In this document: one piece after another, positions 16,975 to 28,987 of the stretch
How the letters are laid out: each line of letters opens with the position of its first letter
Numbering within the stretch: the stretch's first letter is position 1
Origin: Candidatus Tiamatella sp.
Lineage (GTDB): Archaea > Thermoproteota > Thermoprotei_A > Sulfolobales > Acidilobaceae
NCBI GenBank assembly: GCA_015522645.1
Contig: WALV01000056.1
Span: forward strand, 1 to 36,282
Direction: 5' to 3'
Length of the DNA: 36,282 bases
Notes under the pieces: model-generated
What the model saw: only the letters and a program-made list of their open reading frames with translations
Databases searched by the model: none
Told to the model about the DNA's origin: nothing
Position numbers and translations under genes: made by a program

Positions 16975-19900
16975 TTGTCATCGAATAATGATTGGATTCC
17001 AGGACAGAGGGATTTATTTACCCTAGCCAAATCTTTCATCGAAGAAAAAGGCTTATCGCGCCAGCACCTAGAGTCGTTTAATAGGTTTGCCCAGAAAACC
17101 ATATACGAGATAGTTGCATCGAGGAAAACTGTTCATCCAGGACCAGCCAGGCCATATTACTACTATGGTAGACGCCAACAAGTAGAGCCTCATCCTTTAA
17201 TGTTTTCAACGTTCGTGAAAATAGGTAGATTACGGATAGGTAAGCCGCTTGTGAAAGAAGTTGATGGAGCAAAGAGAAGCGTTAATCCAACTGAGTGTCG
17301 GTTAAGGAATCTAACTTACAGTGTCCCCCTATATTTGGAGATGACCCTTGTTGAAAACGGTATTGAACGAGAACCCGAGGAGGTGCATATAGGCGATCTC
17401 CCGGTCATGGTAAGATCTGTTCTAGACCCTCTAGCAGATAAAAGCGGTGAAGAACTAGCAGAGCTCGGTGAAGACAGTAGAGACAAGGGTGGCTACTTCA
17501 TTATCAATGGGAACGAAAAAGTTGTCGTGGCCCAGGAAGAATTAGCTATTAATAGACCTCTAGTATCCATAGGGGGAGGCAGTTTCGCGGCTTCCTCAAA
17601 AGTGACATACAGTGTGAAGCTCTCATCCCTTAGTCAAGGCGTCAGAAGTAGAATAATGATCGATAGAATGGCTAACGGTACATTCCAGGCTGTGGTTACA
17701 AGGATAAGAGGCAGAATACCTGTTGCAATATTGCTCAAGGCTCTAGGCTTAGAAACAGATAAAGAAATACTTATGGCAATATCGCCGGACCCTGAATTCC
17801 AAAACGAGTTCATTCTATCCTTATTAGAGGTTTCAATGATTAGAAGCAGGGAAGAAGCACTCGAATTCATAGGTAACAGAGTGGCAAGTGGGCAGCCGAA
17901 GGATATTAGAATTCAGAGAGCACAGGAAATACTTGACAACTATTTCATGCCGCATATAGGAAGGTCGCCAGATGAAAGGATAAGAAAGAGGAAAGCTTTA
18001 CTTATAGCTGATATGATTAGACGTATAATCGAACTAATGAAAGGATACCGTGAACCGGACGACAAGGATCACTATGGGAATAAGAGGCTTAGGCTTGCAG
18101 GGGACCTTATTGCCGAAGTATTTAGACTCGCTTATGACACTTTTCTAAACAATATGGCTAAGCAGATGGAAATTCTCATAAGCCAACGCCGAAAGATACA
18201 TCTAGCCCAAATAGCTAGATCAGATATAATCTCAGACATGCTGAAAAGAAGCCTTGCAACCGGTAATTGGCCGGGTAATAGAACCGGAATAAGCCAGACT
18301 CTAGACCGTGTTAACTGGATATCCTCGCTCAGCCATCTTAGAAGAGTCGTCTCCAGTTTATCTAGAACGCAGAGCCATTTTGAAGCAAGAGACCTACACG
18401 GCACGCACTGGGGTAGGTTGTGCCCGTTTGAAACCCCGGAAGGTGCGAACTGTGGTTTAGTCAAGAATCTTTCTTTACTATCCTACATATCTGTAGGCCT
18501 TACAGAGTTGGAGAACACGAAACTTATAGACAGGTTATATAAGCTTGGTGTTTTACCTGTAGAGGAAGTGCTGGAAAAAGCCAAGAACGATGATCCCCAA
18601 GCCATAGATGCACTCGGCAAATACTCTAGAGTGTTCCTCAACGGTATACCGCTAGGCTTCCATCCTGACGGTAGAAAACTAGCTGAAGAATTCAGGGAAC
18701 TCCGTAGACAAGGTGAAATACCCTTCGAAGCAAGCATTGCCTTCATCGAAACAGGGAAAATAGGAGAGGTTTACGTGAACACCGATGCTGGGAGACTAAT
18801 GAGGCCACTTATAGTCGTGGAAAACGGCAAGATAAAGCTTACGAGAGAGCACATCGAGAAAACTAGGAAAGGAGAGATCAGTTTCACGGACCTTGTGAAA
18901 AAAGGAATAATAGAGTACATAGACCCTGAGGAGGAAGAGAATGTACTAGTAGCATTATACCCGGAAGATGTAACAAAGGAACATACTCATCTAGAAATGT
19001 GGATACCGGGCATTTTCGGTGTTGCAGCTTCAACCATACCGTTCCTCGAGCACAACCAAAGTCCGCGTAACACTTATCAGTCTGCCATGGCCAAGCAAGC
19101 ACTCGGACTATACGCTGCAAACTATAAACTAAGAACGGATAGCCGTGGCCACCTATTCTATTACCCGCAAAAACCGTTAGTACAAACACAAGCTCTAGAC
19201 CTAATAGGATTCAATGATAGGCCCGCGGGAATAAATGCAGTAGTAGCAATAATGTCCTTCAGCGGATATAATATTGAAGACGCTTTGATCTTCAATAAAT
19301 CATCAATCGATCGAGGCTTTGCACGATCAACATTCTTCCGTCTATATTCTACAATAGAAAACAAATACGCTGGAGGATTAGAGGATGAGATAACAATACC
19401 GCAACCCGGAGTTATAGACTATAAGCAACCAGAACATTACCGGCATTTGGGTCCTGATGGAATTATTGCGCCAGAAGTAAAAGTATATGGAGAAGATGTT
19501 CTAATAGGAAAGGTAAGTCCTCCTAGATTTACGGCAGAGCAACAATTAGTCACGGGAGTATCGCCTTTCCAGGCAAGAAAAAGGGATACCAGTGTAGTAA
19601 TGAGGCCTAAGGAAACGGGCATAGTAGATACGGTTCTTATAACCCAAACAATAGACGGTAACAAACTAGTCAAAGTAAGAGTAAGGGATGAAAGGATACC
19701 TGAAATAGGAGACAAGTTCGCCTCTAGACACGGGCAGAAAGGAGTCATAGGGATGATGTTCCCGCAATATGATTTGCCTTATACTGAAGATGGGATAAAC
19801 CCAGACATAATCATTAACCCACACGCATTCCCCTCCAGAATGACGCTTGGGCAGCTTATTGAAACGATAGCTGGAAAAGTAGCAGCTTTATCAGGTAGAT

Positions 19901-20511
19901 TCGTGGATGGGACGCCTTTTATCGGGGAGAAAGTAGAAGACATTAAAATGGAATTACTGAGTAAGGGATTGCCAGAGGATGCTAGTGAAATTATGTATGA
20001 TGGAAGAACCGGTCTAATGCTAAACAAACCCATTGTGATAGGAATAGTCTACTATCAAAGGCTGCATCATATGGTATCAGACAAGATGCATGCCCGTGCG
20101 AGTGGGCCTGTTCAAATGTTAACGAGACAACCGACAGAGGGTAGAGCAAAGAAGGGCGGGTTAAGATTCGGTGAAATGGAAAGAGATACCTTAATAGGTC
20201 ATGGTACCGCAATGGTACTGAGGGACAGGCTTCTAGAGAACAGTGACGCCTATATAATGTATGTGTGTAGAAAATGCGGTCACATAGCATGGTTCAATGC
20301 AAACAAACGAAAATTCGAATGCCCAATTCATGGAACGGATGGGGACATCGTGCCTGTAAAAGTTCCATACGCATTCAAGCTCCTTTTACAAGAAATAACC
20401 AGTCTAATGATCAAGCCTAAGCTCCTAGTCTCAGATATCTCCAGTGTAGTAGAACGGGAAGTAAAGGAAAAGGGGTCGAACTCGTCAAACGGAAAAGAGG
20501 AAAAGGGGTGA
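16975..20511 (+). CDS. rpoB: DNA-directed RNA polymerase subunit B
   Basis: At 1178 residues this is the intact crenarchaeal type, not split into B' and B''. Recognisable segments are DKGGYFIINGNEKVVVAQE near residue 170, the fork-loop region around RDLHGTHWGRLCPFETPEG, SRHGQKGVIG, the C-terminal LTRQPTEGRAKKGGLRFGE clamp contact, and a zinc site starting CRKCGHIAW and ending FECPIHG. It forms the catalytic cleft with RpoA'. The TTG start follows GGGGGAT. It is second in the rpoH-rpoB-rpoA1-rpoA2 operon. Confidence 0.98.
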   Translation: MSSNNDWIPGQRDLFTLAKSFIEEKGLSRQHLESFNRFAQKTIYEIVASRKTVHPGPARPYYYYGRRQQVEPHPLMFSTFVKIGRLRIGKPLVKEVDGAKRSVNPTECRLRNLTYSVPLYLEMTLVENGIEREPEEVHIGDLPVMVRSVLDPLADKSGEELAELGEDSRDKGGYFIINGNEKVVVAQEELAINRPLVSIGGGSFAASSKVTYSVKLSSLSQGVRSRIMIDRMANGTFQAVVTRIRGRIPVAILLKALGLETDKEILMAISPDPEFQNEFILSLLEVSMIRSREEALEFIGNRVASGQPKDIRIQRAQEILDNYFMPHIGRSPDERIRKRKALLIADMIRRIIELMKGYREPDDKDHYGNKRLRLAGDLIAEVFRLAYDTFLNNMAKQMEILISQRRKIHLAQIARSDIISDMLKRSLATGNWPGNRTGISQTLDRVNWISSLSHLRRVVSSLSRTQSHFEARDLHGTHWGRLCPFETPEGANCGLVKNLSLLSYISVGLTELENTKLIDRLYKLGVLPVEEVLEKAKNDDPQAIDALGKYSRVFLNGIPLGFHPDGRKLAEEFRELRRQGEIPFEASIAFIETGKIGEVYVNTDAGRLMRPLIVVENGKIKLTREHIEKTRKGEISFTDLVKKGIIEYIDPEEEENVLVALYPEDVTKEHTHLEMWIPGIFGVAASTIPFLEHNQSPRNTYQSAMAKQALGLYAANYKLRTDSRGHLFYYPQKPLVQTQALDLIGFNDRPAGINAVVAIMSFSGYNIEDALIFNKSSIDRGFARSTFFRLYSTIENKYAGGLEDEITIPQPGVIDYKQPEHYRHLGPDGIIAPEVKVYGEDVLIGKVSPPRFTAEQQLVTGVSPFQARKRDTSVVMRPKETGIVDTVLITQTIDGNKLVKVRVRDERIPEIGDKFASRHGQKGVIGMMFPQYDLPYTEDGINPDIIINPHAFPSRMTLGQLIETIAGKVAALSGRFVDGTPFIGEKVEDIKMELLSKGLPEDASEIMYDGRTGLMLNKPIVIGIVYYQRLHHMVSDKMHARASGPVQMLTRQPTEGRAKKGGLRFGEMERDTLIGHGTAMVLRDRLLENSDAYIMYVCRKCGHIAWFNANKRKFECPIHGTDGDIVPVKVPYAFKLLLQEITSLMIKPKLLVSDISSVVEREVKEKGSNSSNGKEEKG

Positions 20512-20517
20512 CATGCC

Positions 20518-23160
20518 GTGTTAAGGTTTGAAGACTATGTTATTGATGGAATTAAATTCGGGATTATAAGCCCTGATGAAGCTAGGAAGCTGAGTAGAGT
20601 AGCGCTTGTCACGGATAAGCTATATGACGAGGAGCTTCCCGTTAGAGGAGGGCCGCGAGACCCGCATATGGGTGCTATAGAACCGGGTGAACGGTGCCCA
20701 GTATGCGGTAATCCACCATCCACTTGCCCAGGACACTTTGGTCATATAGAACTAGCTGCACCGGTAATTCATGTAGGATTCGTCAGCATAATAAATGACT
20801 TGCTCAAATCAACCTGCAGGTCCTGTGGAAGAATACTTCTCCCTCAAGATGAAATAAAACGCGACCTAGAATTATATAGGAAGCTGAGGGTGAAATGGCC
20901 CAGATTAGCCAAAGACTTAGTTAAGAATGTTATTCAGAAAGCGGCAAAAACCCCAAAGTGCCCCCATTGTGGGGAACAGCAATATAAGATCATACTCGAT
21001 AAACCATATAAATTCTATGAAGAGAGACCTGAAGGAAGGATCTTCCTAACCCCCCATGAAGTAAGGCAGAGACTCGAGATGATACCAGACGAACATGCCG
21101 AACTATTAGGACTAGACCCAGAACACGCTCGCCCTGAATGGATGGTACTCACTGTACTCCTGGTACCTCCACTGCCAGTCCGTACCCCAATATCACTTGA
21201 GACTGGTATTAGGAGCGAAGACGACTTAACGCACATCCTCGTCACTATTATAAGAGCAAATAATGACCTGAAGAACATCATTATGAGCGGGGCACCGCAA
21301 AGTATAGTTGAAGAACGGTGGAATGTCCTACAATACAATGTTTCCATATTATTCGATAACGAACTGCCAGGTGTCCCCGTAGCAAGGCATAGGAACCTTA
21401 GACCGTTGAAAGGAATAGTTCAGAGGCTCAAAGGTAAAGAAGGCAGATTCCGAGGCAATCTCTCAGGTAAGAGAGTTAATTATTCTGCGAGAACAGTGAT
21501 TTCTCCCGACCCCCTGATAAGTATAAACGAAGTAGGGGTGCCTGAGGAGATAGCGAAAACACTCACCATAGCAGAGAATGTTACACCGTTCAATATAGAA
21601 AAACTAAGGAAACGCATTTTAAACGGTCCGAATAAATGGCCTGGAGCAAACTATGTAATCAGAGACGATGGGAGGAAAATCGATTTACGATTCTTTAAAG
21701 ACAGAAAGGCCTTAGCTGAAAGCCTCAGACCTGGTTATATTGTTGAGAGACACTTAGAGGATGGGGATATCGTATTATTTAACAGGCAACCCAGTCTCCA
21801 CAGAATGTCGATGATGGCGCATATCGTTAGAGTCTTCCCGGGTAAAACTTTTAGACTAAACCTGCTTGTATGCCCGCCATACAATGCTGATTTCGACGGT
21901 GACGAGATGAACCTGCACGCACTAAGACTGCCGGAAGCCATAGCTGAAGCCTACGAGTTAATGCTAGTAGAAAAACATATCCTATCACCTAGGTATGGGG
22001 GGCCGATAATAGGAGGCGGCCAAGACTATGTCAGCGGTGCGTATCTTCTAACAAGTAAGACAACCCTTCTCACGAGAGATGACGTAGAGTTTATACTATC
22101 AGTAACAGGATATCACGGCGAACTGCCAGAGCCTGCTATTATAAAACCTAACGAGTACTGGACAGGTAAACAAATCATTAGCCTATTCCTACCTAAAGAA
22201 TTCAATTTCCAAGGCAAAGCTAAAATAAACTCCGGCAAACTCGAGTGTGCTGATCCTGACTGCTTCTATGACTCATACATAGTGATAAAGAACGGTGAAC
22301 TTCTGGAAGGAGTGTTTGACAAGAAAGCTGTAGGAGCGCAACAATCAGAAAACATAATACACCATATGATCAAGGAATACGGAGAATCGTTTGCCAGAGA
22401 ATTCTTTGACAATGTGTTCAAAATGTTCATCAGAATGTTAGAGTTGAAAGGATTCACGATGACCTTAAGCGATGTGGAGATACCGCCTGAAGCAAGGGAG
22501 AGAGTTGAACAAGTAATCAAAGAAACATATGAACGGGTGGACAAGCTTATTCAACAATACCAGGAAGGAGTACTAGAACCCATACCTGGTAGAACTATAG
22601 AAGAAACGTTAGAGTTGAAGATTATTCAGGTCCTAAACGAGGGAAGAGAGCGAGCGGGAAAAGAAGCAATCGAATATCTTGACCCATTCAATAATGTTTT
22701 CATTATGGCACGTACCGGAGCAAGAGGTTCTGATGTAAACATCACTAACATGGCTGTAATGCTAGGTCAGCAAGTAGTGAGAGGCAAACGAATAACGAGG
22801 GGGTATAGGGGGAGGACTTTAGCACACTTCAAGAAGGGAGACTTGAGCCCTGAAAGCCGGGGGTTTGTTAAAAACAACTTCAGAACAGGCCTAGACCCTC
22901 TCGAGACTTTCTTCCACGCAGCTGCTGGAAGGGAAGGATTGGTGGACACGGCGGTAAAGACTAGTCAAAGTGGTTACATGCAGAGAAGGCTTATTAATGC
23001 ATTAATGGATTTGCGTGTAACTTATGACGGAACAGTTAGAGATAGTGAAGGTAATATTGTGCAATTCTCATATGGAGAGGATCTAGTGGATCCTATGAAA
23101 TCGATGCATGGAAAATCTGTTGATATAGACCGGATAATCGAGAAGTACAGGGAGGTGTAA
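20518..23160 (+). CDS. rpoA1: DNA-directed RNA polymerase subunit A'
   Basis: The N-terminal two thirds of the largest subunit (880 residues). The clamp zinc site reads [17 protein letters not shown], followed by CRSCG and CPHCGEQQ. The active-site Mg loop is [13 protein letters not shown] with three catalytic Asp. The bridge-helix region [20 protein letters not shown] is near residue 815. The split between A' and A'' comes shortly after, as is normal in archaea. GTG start with GGGGTG seven bases before it, 6 bp after rpoB. Confidence 0.98.
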   Translation: MLRFEDYVIDGIKFGIISPDEARKLSRVALVTDKLYDEELPVRGGPRDPHMGAIEPGERCPVCGNPPSTCPGHFGHIELAAPVIHVGFVSIINDLLKSTCRSCGRILLPQDEIKRDLELYRKLRVKWPRLAKDLVKNVIQKAAKTPKCPHCGEQQYKIILDKPYKFYEERPEGRIFLTPHEVRQRLEMIPDEHAELLGLDPEHARPEWMVLTVLLVPPLPVRTPISLETGIRSEDDLTHILVTIIRANNDLKNIIMSGAPQSIVEERWNVLQYNVSILFDNELPGVPVARHRNLRPLKGIVQRLKGKEGRFRGNLSGKRVNYSARTVISPDPLISINEVGVPEEIAKTLTIAENVTPFNIEKLRKRILNGPNKWPGANYVIRDDGRKIDLRFFKDRKALAESLRPGYIVERHLEDGDIVLFNRQPSLHRMSMMAHIVRVFPGKTFRLNLLVCPPYNADFDGDEMNLHALRLPEAIAEAYELMLVEKHILSPRYGGPIIGGGQDYVSGAYLLTSKTTLLTRDDVEFILSVTGYHGELPEPAIIKPNEYWTGKQIISLFLPKEFNFQGKAKINSGKLECADPDCFYDSYIVIKNGELLEGVFDKKAVGAQQSENIIHHMIKEYGESFAREFFDNVFKMFIRMLELKGFTMTLSDVEIPPEARERVEQVIKETYERVDKLIQQYQEGVLEPIPGRTIEETLELKIIQVLNEGRERAGKEAIEYLDPFNNVFIMARTGARGSDVNITNMAVMLGQQVVRGKRITRGYRGRTLAHFKKGDLSPESRGFVKNNFRTGLDPLETFFHAAAGREGLVDTAVKTSQSGYMQRRLINALMDLRVTYDGTVRDSEGNIVQFSYGEDLVDPMKSMHGKSVDIDRIIEKYREV

Positions 23161-24333
<1,173 letters not shown>

Positions 24334-24347
24334 GCAGGTGACTTAGT

Positions 24348-24653
24348 GTGGCAAACTTTGAGAGAGAGTTGAAAAACTTGCTTAAAAGCGGTAAGTTCGT
24401 CATAGGGTCGAAGGAATCGATTAAGACGGTGAAAACGGGTAAAGCGAAAATGGTAATAGTTGCTATGAACGCGTTGCCTAGATATAGGGAAAGTGTGAAG
24501 TACTACGCGAAACTCGGGAACATACCTATTTATGAATATGAGGGAACTACAGTAGACCTAGGGGCCCTCTCAGGTAAACCATACCCAGTATCTATGATAG
24601 CAGTACTGGATGAGGGCTCTTCGAGAATTTTAGAAGCTATAGAGGAGGGCTGA
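24348..24653 (+). CDS. rpl30e: 50S ribosomal protein L30e
   Basis: A 101-residue L7Ae/L30e fold protein: LKSGKFVIGSKESIKTVKTG, then AKMVIVAMNALPRY, YEYEGTTVDLGALSGKPYPV and MIAVLDEGSS. It binds a kink-turn in rRNA. The GTG start follows GGTG. Its place directly after rpoA2 is conserved in archaea. Confidence 0.96.
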   Translation: MANFERELKNLLKSGKFVIGSKESIKTVKTGKAKMVIVAMNALPRYRESVKYYAKLGNIPIYEYEGTTVDLGALSGKPYPVSMIAVLDEGSSRILEAIEEG

Positions 24654-24659
24654 AACCGA

Positions 24660-25094
24660 GTGCCTGAACGAAAGCTTGGACCTGAAGAACTAAGGTATAT
24701 TGCCTTATTCCAGAGTATAACAGGTACTTCAGTTCTCGACTGCATAGTTGACGAAGATTTCAATAGAATAATCTATATAGTTCGCCCAGAAGATATGGGG
24801 AAGGCTATAGGGAGAAAAGGAATTAATGTTAAGAAACTATCTGATCTCTTAAAGAAGAATATAGAGATAGTCGAACACTCTGACAACCTTGAAAACATGG
24901 TTAAAAACGTGTTTAGAGAGGCGCGAATAGTATCGATAAATCTAGTCGAAAGAGCCGGGCAAAAAACATTGTATGTAAGAGTACCAGGCACTGATAAAGG
25001 GAAAGCCATAGGAAGGGAAGGCAAAAACCTGAAACGGGCACGTTTGATACTAAAACGCTTTTTCGATGTTGATAAAATAGTTGTAACAGCATGA
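24660..25094 (+). CDS. nusA: NusA-like transcription factor (two KH domains)
   Basis: A 144-residue protein made of two KH domains, with GKAIGRKGINVKKLSDLL (KH1) and GKAIGREGKNLKRARLIL (KH2) GxxG loops. It lacks the N-terminal RNAP-binding and S1 domains of bacterial NusA. Archaeal NusA binds RNA; its role in elongation or termination is not fully settled. GTG start, 6 bp after rpl30e, with GAGGAGGG upstream inside that gene. Confidence 0.94.
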   Translation: MPERKLGPEELRYIALFQSITGTSVLDCIVDEDFNRIIYIVRPEDMGKAIGRKGINVKKLSDLLKKNIEIVEHSDNLENMVKNVFREARIVSINLVERAGQKTLYVRVPGTDKGKAIGREGKNLKRARLILKRFFDVDKIVVTA

Positions 25095-25162
25095 AACAAC
25101 AGAAAGAATATTTAGACCATGAACATATTTAGGGTTTACAGGCTGAGGGGTGTGCAGTAAGT

Positions 25163-25606
25163 TTGACTGGAAAGAAATCGCCTATGGGATTGTTCGCGGC
25201 TAGAAAACTAAAGAAAAAGAGACTGAAATTCAGGTGGAGCCAGAGGGAATTCAAAATTAGAATGCTGGGATTAAAACTCAAAGTAGACCCCCTTGAAGGA
25301 GCACCGATAGCAAGGGGCATAGTACTTGAAAAAGTAGGTGTAGAGGCGAGGCAGCCTAACTCTGCTCTTAGAAAGGCAGTAAAAGTCCAGTTAGTAAAGA
25401 ACAATAAGGTTGTAACAGCGTTCGTGCCTTGGGATGGAGGTTTGAAAATGATAGACGAGCATGATGAAGTGATAATAGAAGGTATAGGGGGACCTAGAGG
25501 TAGGTCTATGGGTGACATTCCTGGAGTTAGATACCGTGTTATAATGGTGAACGGAGTCAGCCTGATGGAACTGTTGAAAGGAAAGAAGCAGAAACCTAGA
25601 AGGTAA
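25163..25606 (+). CDS. rps12: 30S ribosomal protein S12
   Basis: A 147-residue archaeal S12 (S23 in eukaryotes): [18 protein letters not shown], then [20 protein letters not shown] with the decoding-site PNS loop, and [16 protein letters not shown]. It monitors codon-anticodon pairing in the A site. The TTG start follows GAGGGGTG. The gap to nusA is 68 bp and contains an AT-rich AATATTTAG that could be a weak internal promoter. Confidence 0.96.
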   Translation: MTGKKSPMGLFAARKLKKKRLKFRWSQREFKIRMLGLKLKVDPLEGAPIARGIVLEKVGVEARQPNSALRKAVKVQLVKNNKVVTAFVPWDGGLKMIDEHDEVIIEGIGGPRGRSMGDIPGVRYRVIMVNGVSLMELLKGKKQKPRR

Positions 25607-25629
25607 CCTCCTGTTTAATATGTCTTCTA

Positions 25630-26094
25630 TTAACCTTGATCCCCTGTTTCTTCTACAAGGGACTTATGCACGTAAACGGGTTTATCAGCTATTCTCGCTA
25701 GAAATATGGCATGGCTAGGTATCATTTTCTTTTGAATAGTCACGGTATCAAAAGTTAATTCTATTGTAGCAGTATAAAGTCCTGATGATTCGTCTAAAGA
25801 ATCAATTAAAACTCTTTTCACAGTCCTCTGAGCATTATCTTTAAAGAACTCCAGCTGTGGTAGAAGATCGAATAACGACTCCCTCTTAACAACATACTCC
25901 CCTGTAAAATTGTCATTCACCACTTGATTAAGAGCCGAGACTATTTCCAGTGGGACATAATACATTGTAAACGTTTTACCGTTCTCTAAGAAGAGATTTA
26001 TCACGCCAACATAACCGAGCTCGTCCTTGTCTACTACAACGAAAGTGTTAAGATCAACGACTTTCAGTAGTTCTTTCTCTCTAGAGGAGCTCAT
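25630..26094 (-). CDS. DUF151 / bifunctional nuclease-domain protein
   Basis: This 154-residue protein resembles the DUF151 (BFN) family: VVLI-type substrate face near the N-terminus (LGYVGVINLFLENGKTF), the central TVKRVLIDSLDESSGLYTATIEL and the signature IPSHAIFLARIADKPVYVHKSLVEE, which matches the family's PSDAIALA...PIYV...V segment with His in place of the usual Asp. BFN proteins have reported nuclease activity in plants; function in archaea is unknown. It is inserted antisense between rps12 and rps7, with ATTAATAAAT near 26138 as a likely minus-strand TATA box. Confidence 0.72.
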   Translation of the reverse strand: MSSSREKELLKVVDLNTFVVVDKDELGYVGVINLFLENGKTFTMYYVPLEIVSALNQVVNDNFTGEYVVKRESLFDLLPQLEFFKDNAQRTVKRVLIDSLDESSGLYTATIELTFDTVTIQKKMIPSHAIFLARIADKPVYVHKSLVEETGDQG

Positions 26095-26246
26095 TATACC
26101 CTACCATCTCCTCATCCAATACATCCTATTGGAGAGCATTTATTAATTACATGTTATATAGCCCATGATTGCGTGGAAGATTTAAAATAGGTAGATTAAA
26201 AGAGGTTAAATGCCTAGGGTATATGGTATAGATAGAGGTGTCTGGT

Positions 26247-26846
26247 TTGGCAAGCGAGTTAGCTAATGTAGAGCTTAGAGCTGATGAGATTAGATTATTC
26301 GGTAAGTGGAGTTTTGTGGGTGTTGATATTAGAGATCCTGGTTTAAAGAAATACATATCGCTCAAACCAGTATGGCTGCCACACACGGGGGGTAGACACG
26401 AGCACAGGAGATTCGGTAAAGCAGAGGTACCTATTGTAGAGAGACTGGTGAACAAACTAATGCACCCCGGGAGGAATGGTGGAAAGAAACACCTGGCATA
26501 CAACATTGTGAAAACAGCGTTCGATATAATATATCTTAGGACAGGAGATAACCCTCTTCAGGTACTAGTGCGGGCAATAGAAAACAGTGCACCCCGGGAA
26601 GAAACTACCAGAATAACCTACGGTGGAATCACGTATAGAGTATCTGTAGACGTATCTCCGCAGAGAAGAGTTGATCTAGCATTAAGGTTCATAGCCGAAG
26701 GAGCTAGAAACTGTGCATTTGATAATCCGAAACCCATAGAGGAATGCCTTGCAGACGAGCTTCTCCTAGCAGCTAGCGGAGACCTTAACAGTCATGCTAT
26801 CAAGCAAAAAGAGGAAATAGAACGTATAGCTCTCAGCTCCAGGTAA
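26247..26846 (+). CDS. rps7: 30S ribosomal protein S7
   Basis: A 199-residue archaeal S7: IKLFGKW-like [10 protein letters not shown], then [41 protein letters not shown], and [18 protein letters not shown]. It nucleates assembly of the 30S head. I place the start at TTG 26247 because GAGGTG lies six bases upstream; the GTG at 26238 is part of that ribosome site. ATTTAAAAT near 26179 may be its TATA box, since the operon is broken by the antisense gene before it. Confidence 0.95.
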   Translation: MASELANVELRADEIRLFGKWSFVGVDIRDPGLKKYISLKPVWLPHTGGRHEHRRFGKAEVPIVERLVNKLMHPGRNGGKKHLAYNIVKTAFDIIYLRTGDNPLQVLVRAIENSAPREETTRITYGGITYRVSVDVSPQRRVDLALRFIAEGARNCAFDNPKPIEECLADELLLAASGDLNSHAIKQKEEIERIALSSR

Positions 26847-26916
26847 TGACATAGTTAATCTTTTAAAACCTCTATCCCACGAAGTATTATCTCCCGAATA
26901 TATAGGGTGGTGTAGA

Positions 26917-28224
26917 ATGGCTGAAAAACCTCATATGAACCTGGTGGTAATAGGCCACGTGGACCATGGAAAGAGCACCCTAGTAGGTCACCTGCTCTTC
27001 CGTTTAGGGTTCGTTGACGAGAAAAAAATCAAAGAACTAGAAGAGGCGGCGAAAGCAAAGGGGAAGGAGTCCTTTAAATTCGCATGGCTACTTGACAAGC
27101 TGAAAGAAGAGAGAGAAAGAGGAGTTACAATAGACCTAACCTTCATGAAGTTCGAAACAAGAAGATATTACTTCACAATAATAGATGCCCCTGGACACCG
27201 TGACTTCATCAAGAATATGATTACGGGTGCAAGTCAAGCCGACACTGCGGTTGTTGTTGTTTCTGCAAGGAAAGGTGAATTCGAGGCAGGTATGAGCCCT
27301 GAAGGACAGACTAGAGAGCACCTGCTACTAGCTAAAACAATGGGTATAGACAAGGTTGTAGTGGCAATAAACAAGATGGATGCAACTGATCCGCCGTTCA
27401 GTCAGAAGAGATACGAGCAAGTAGTATCTATACTCAAGAAATTTATGAAAGGCCTAGGATACAATGTTGATAAGATAGCATACGTGCCTGTCTCAGCATG
27501 GACTGGTGCAAACCTAATAGAAAGAGACCCTAATATGCCGTGGTACAATGGGCCAACCCTAGTAGAAGCACTAGATCAGCTGGAGCCTCCAGCAAAACCT
27601 GTTGACAAACCTTTGAGGATACCTATACAGAACGTTCTCCAGGTACCTGGAGTAGGTGTAGTACCTGTGGGTAGAGTAGAGACGGGGGTCCTCAAGGTAG
27701 GAGACAAAGTAGTATTCATGCCGATTGGGAAAACAGGTGAAGTCAGAAGCATAGAAATGCACTATACCAAACTCGAGAAGGCAGAACCAGGAGACAACAT
27801 AGGATTTAATGTTAGAGGAATAACGAAGAAGGATGTTAAAAGAGGAGATGTAGTAGGTCATCCTAATACCCCGCCTACTGTAGCTGAGGAGTTTACAGCA
27901 CAAATATTCGTAATATGGCACCCGTCAGCAATAACAGTCGGTTATACTCCAGTCATCCATGTACACACAGCAAGCGTTGCATCAAGAATAGTAGAGATAG
28001 TGGCAAAGGTAGATCCGAGAACGGGTAAAGTGCTGGAAGAACACCCTGACTTCCTCAAACAGGGAGATGCTGCTATAGTTAGATTCAAACCAATAAAGCC
28101 GCTGGTAATAGAGAAATACAGTGACTTCCCTCCACTAGGGAGGTTCGCAATGAGAGACATGAACAAGACCATTGGAATAGGGATAGTCAAAGACGTAAAA
28201 CCTTCAAGCGTAGAAATAAAGTAA
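26917..28224 (+). CDS. tef1a: translation elongation factor 1-alpha
   Basis: A 435-residue aEF1A that delivers aminoacyl-tRNA to the ribosome. The G domain has GHVDHGKST (G1), the switch I region with RERGVTIDLTF, DAPGHRDF (G3), NKMD (G4) and VPVSAWTG (G5 region). Beta domains II and III follow with GVVPVGRVETG and GRFAMRDMNKTIGIG. The ATG follows GGTG. It normally precedes rps10; here rps10 is on the opposite strand. Confidence 0.98.
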   Translation: MAEKPHMNLVVIGHVDHGKSTLVGHLLFRLGFVDEKKIKELEEAAKAKGKESFKFAWLLDKLKEERERGVTIDLTFMKFETRRYYFTIIDAPGHRDFIKNMITGASQADTAVVVVSARKGEFEAGMSPEGQTREHLLLAKTMGIDKVVVAINKMDATDPPFSQKRYEQVVSILKKFMKGLGYNVDKIAYVPVSAWTGANLIERDPNMPWYNGPTLVEALDQLEPPAKPVDKPLRIPIQNVLQVPGVGVVPVGRVETGVLKVGDKVVFMPIGKTGEVRSIEMHYTKLEKAEPGDNIGFNVRGITKKDVKRGDVVGHPNTPPTVAEEFTAQIFVIWHPSAITVGYTPVIHVHTASVASRIVEIVAKVDPRTGKVLEEHPDFLKQGDAAIVRFKPIKPLVIEKYSDFPPLGRFAMRDMNKTIGIGIVKDVKPSSVEIK

Positions 28225-28378
28225 ACGCCTTACCTGAATCCTCTTTACCTAAACAATTATTTTACAGATAGCTTTCCTTCTCCATCATTTCCTTAGTAGT
28301 TACGGAATTCTATGCGGAGCCAGTAAATTATTCAAACTTCCCATCAAAAGAATTCTAGGATGAAATATTAGATAATGG

Positions 28379-28462
28379 CGCCGGGGGCGGGATTTGAACC
28401 CGCGCGGGCTTCCGCCCACTGGCTCTCAAGGCCAGCCCCTTGGGCCGCTCGGGCACCCCGGC
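28379..28462 (-). tRNA. tRNA-Ser (anticodon TGA)
   Basis: Acceptor GCCGGGG/CCCCGGC with discriminator G and an encoded CCA (28376-28378). The anticodon arm CTGGC-CTTGAGA-GCCAG gives TGA (reads UCA). The long variable arm GGGCGGAAGCCC and T-arm GCGGGTTCAAATCCCGC identify a class II tRNA-Ser. It follows rps10 on the same strand, as in other Crenarchaeota. Confidence 0.95.
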
Positions 28463-28551
28463 TTGTCTATTGTCATGTAGAAAGGTCCTGGTTGTAACCG
28501 TAATTAATATTGATACTGTAATTTAAGAGTTTTAGAATTATTAGTGTAAAA

Positions 28552-28860
28552 CTAGACTATTTTTATCTCGATATAAACATCCTTTGGTACTCTAACTCTC
28601 ATTATTTGTTTCATCACTCTTTCATCAGCCACGATGTCGATCAGCCTCTTATGTATCCTCATCTCCCAGTGCTCCCAATGTTTCGATCCTTCACCATGAG
28701 GCAAACGGAAGACTGGCACCTTCAGTCTTTTCGTAGGAAGCGGTATAGGTCCCCTCATCCTAGCGCCTGTTTTCTCAGATATCTTCCTTATTTGCTCTTC
28801 AACTTGTTTGAGACTATTTACATTAGGGCTCCACAGCCATATTCTCACTTTGTTTACCAT
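28552..28860 (-). CDS. rps10: 30S ribosomal protein S10
   Basis: A 102-residue S10: [37 protein letters not shown], and [21 protein letters not shown]. It forms part of the 30S head. ATG 28860 follows GGAGGAGTAGTGGT; the longer frame to 28908 adds 16 residues not found in S10. It is transcribed away from the methionine aminopeptidase gene and toward tRNA-Ser, opposite to tef1a. Confidence 0.95.
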   Translation of the reverse strand: MVNKVRIWLWSPNVNSLKQVEEQIRKISEKTGARMRGPIPLPTKRLKVPVFRLPHGEGSKHWEHWEMRIHKRLIDIVADERVMKQIMRVRVPKDVYIEIKIV

Positions 28861-28987
28861 ACCACTACTCCTCCATAACCATCTTCTCTTCCATACCTGC
28901 ATCATCATATAAGGTTTATCCCCCTAATAAAAAGCTAATATTTAATGCCAAGCAAATCTTACCATTTTGCCTAATGGTTGATGCGAG

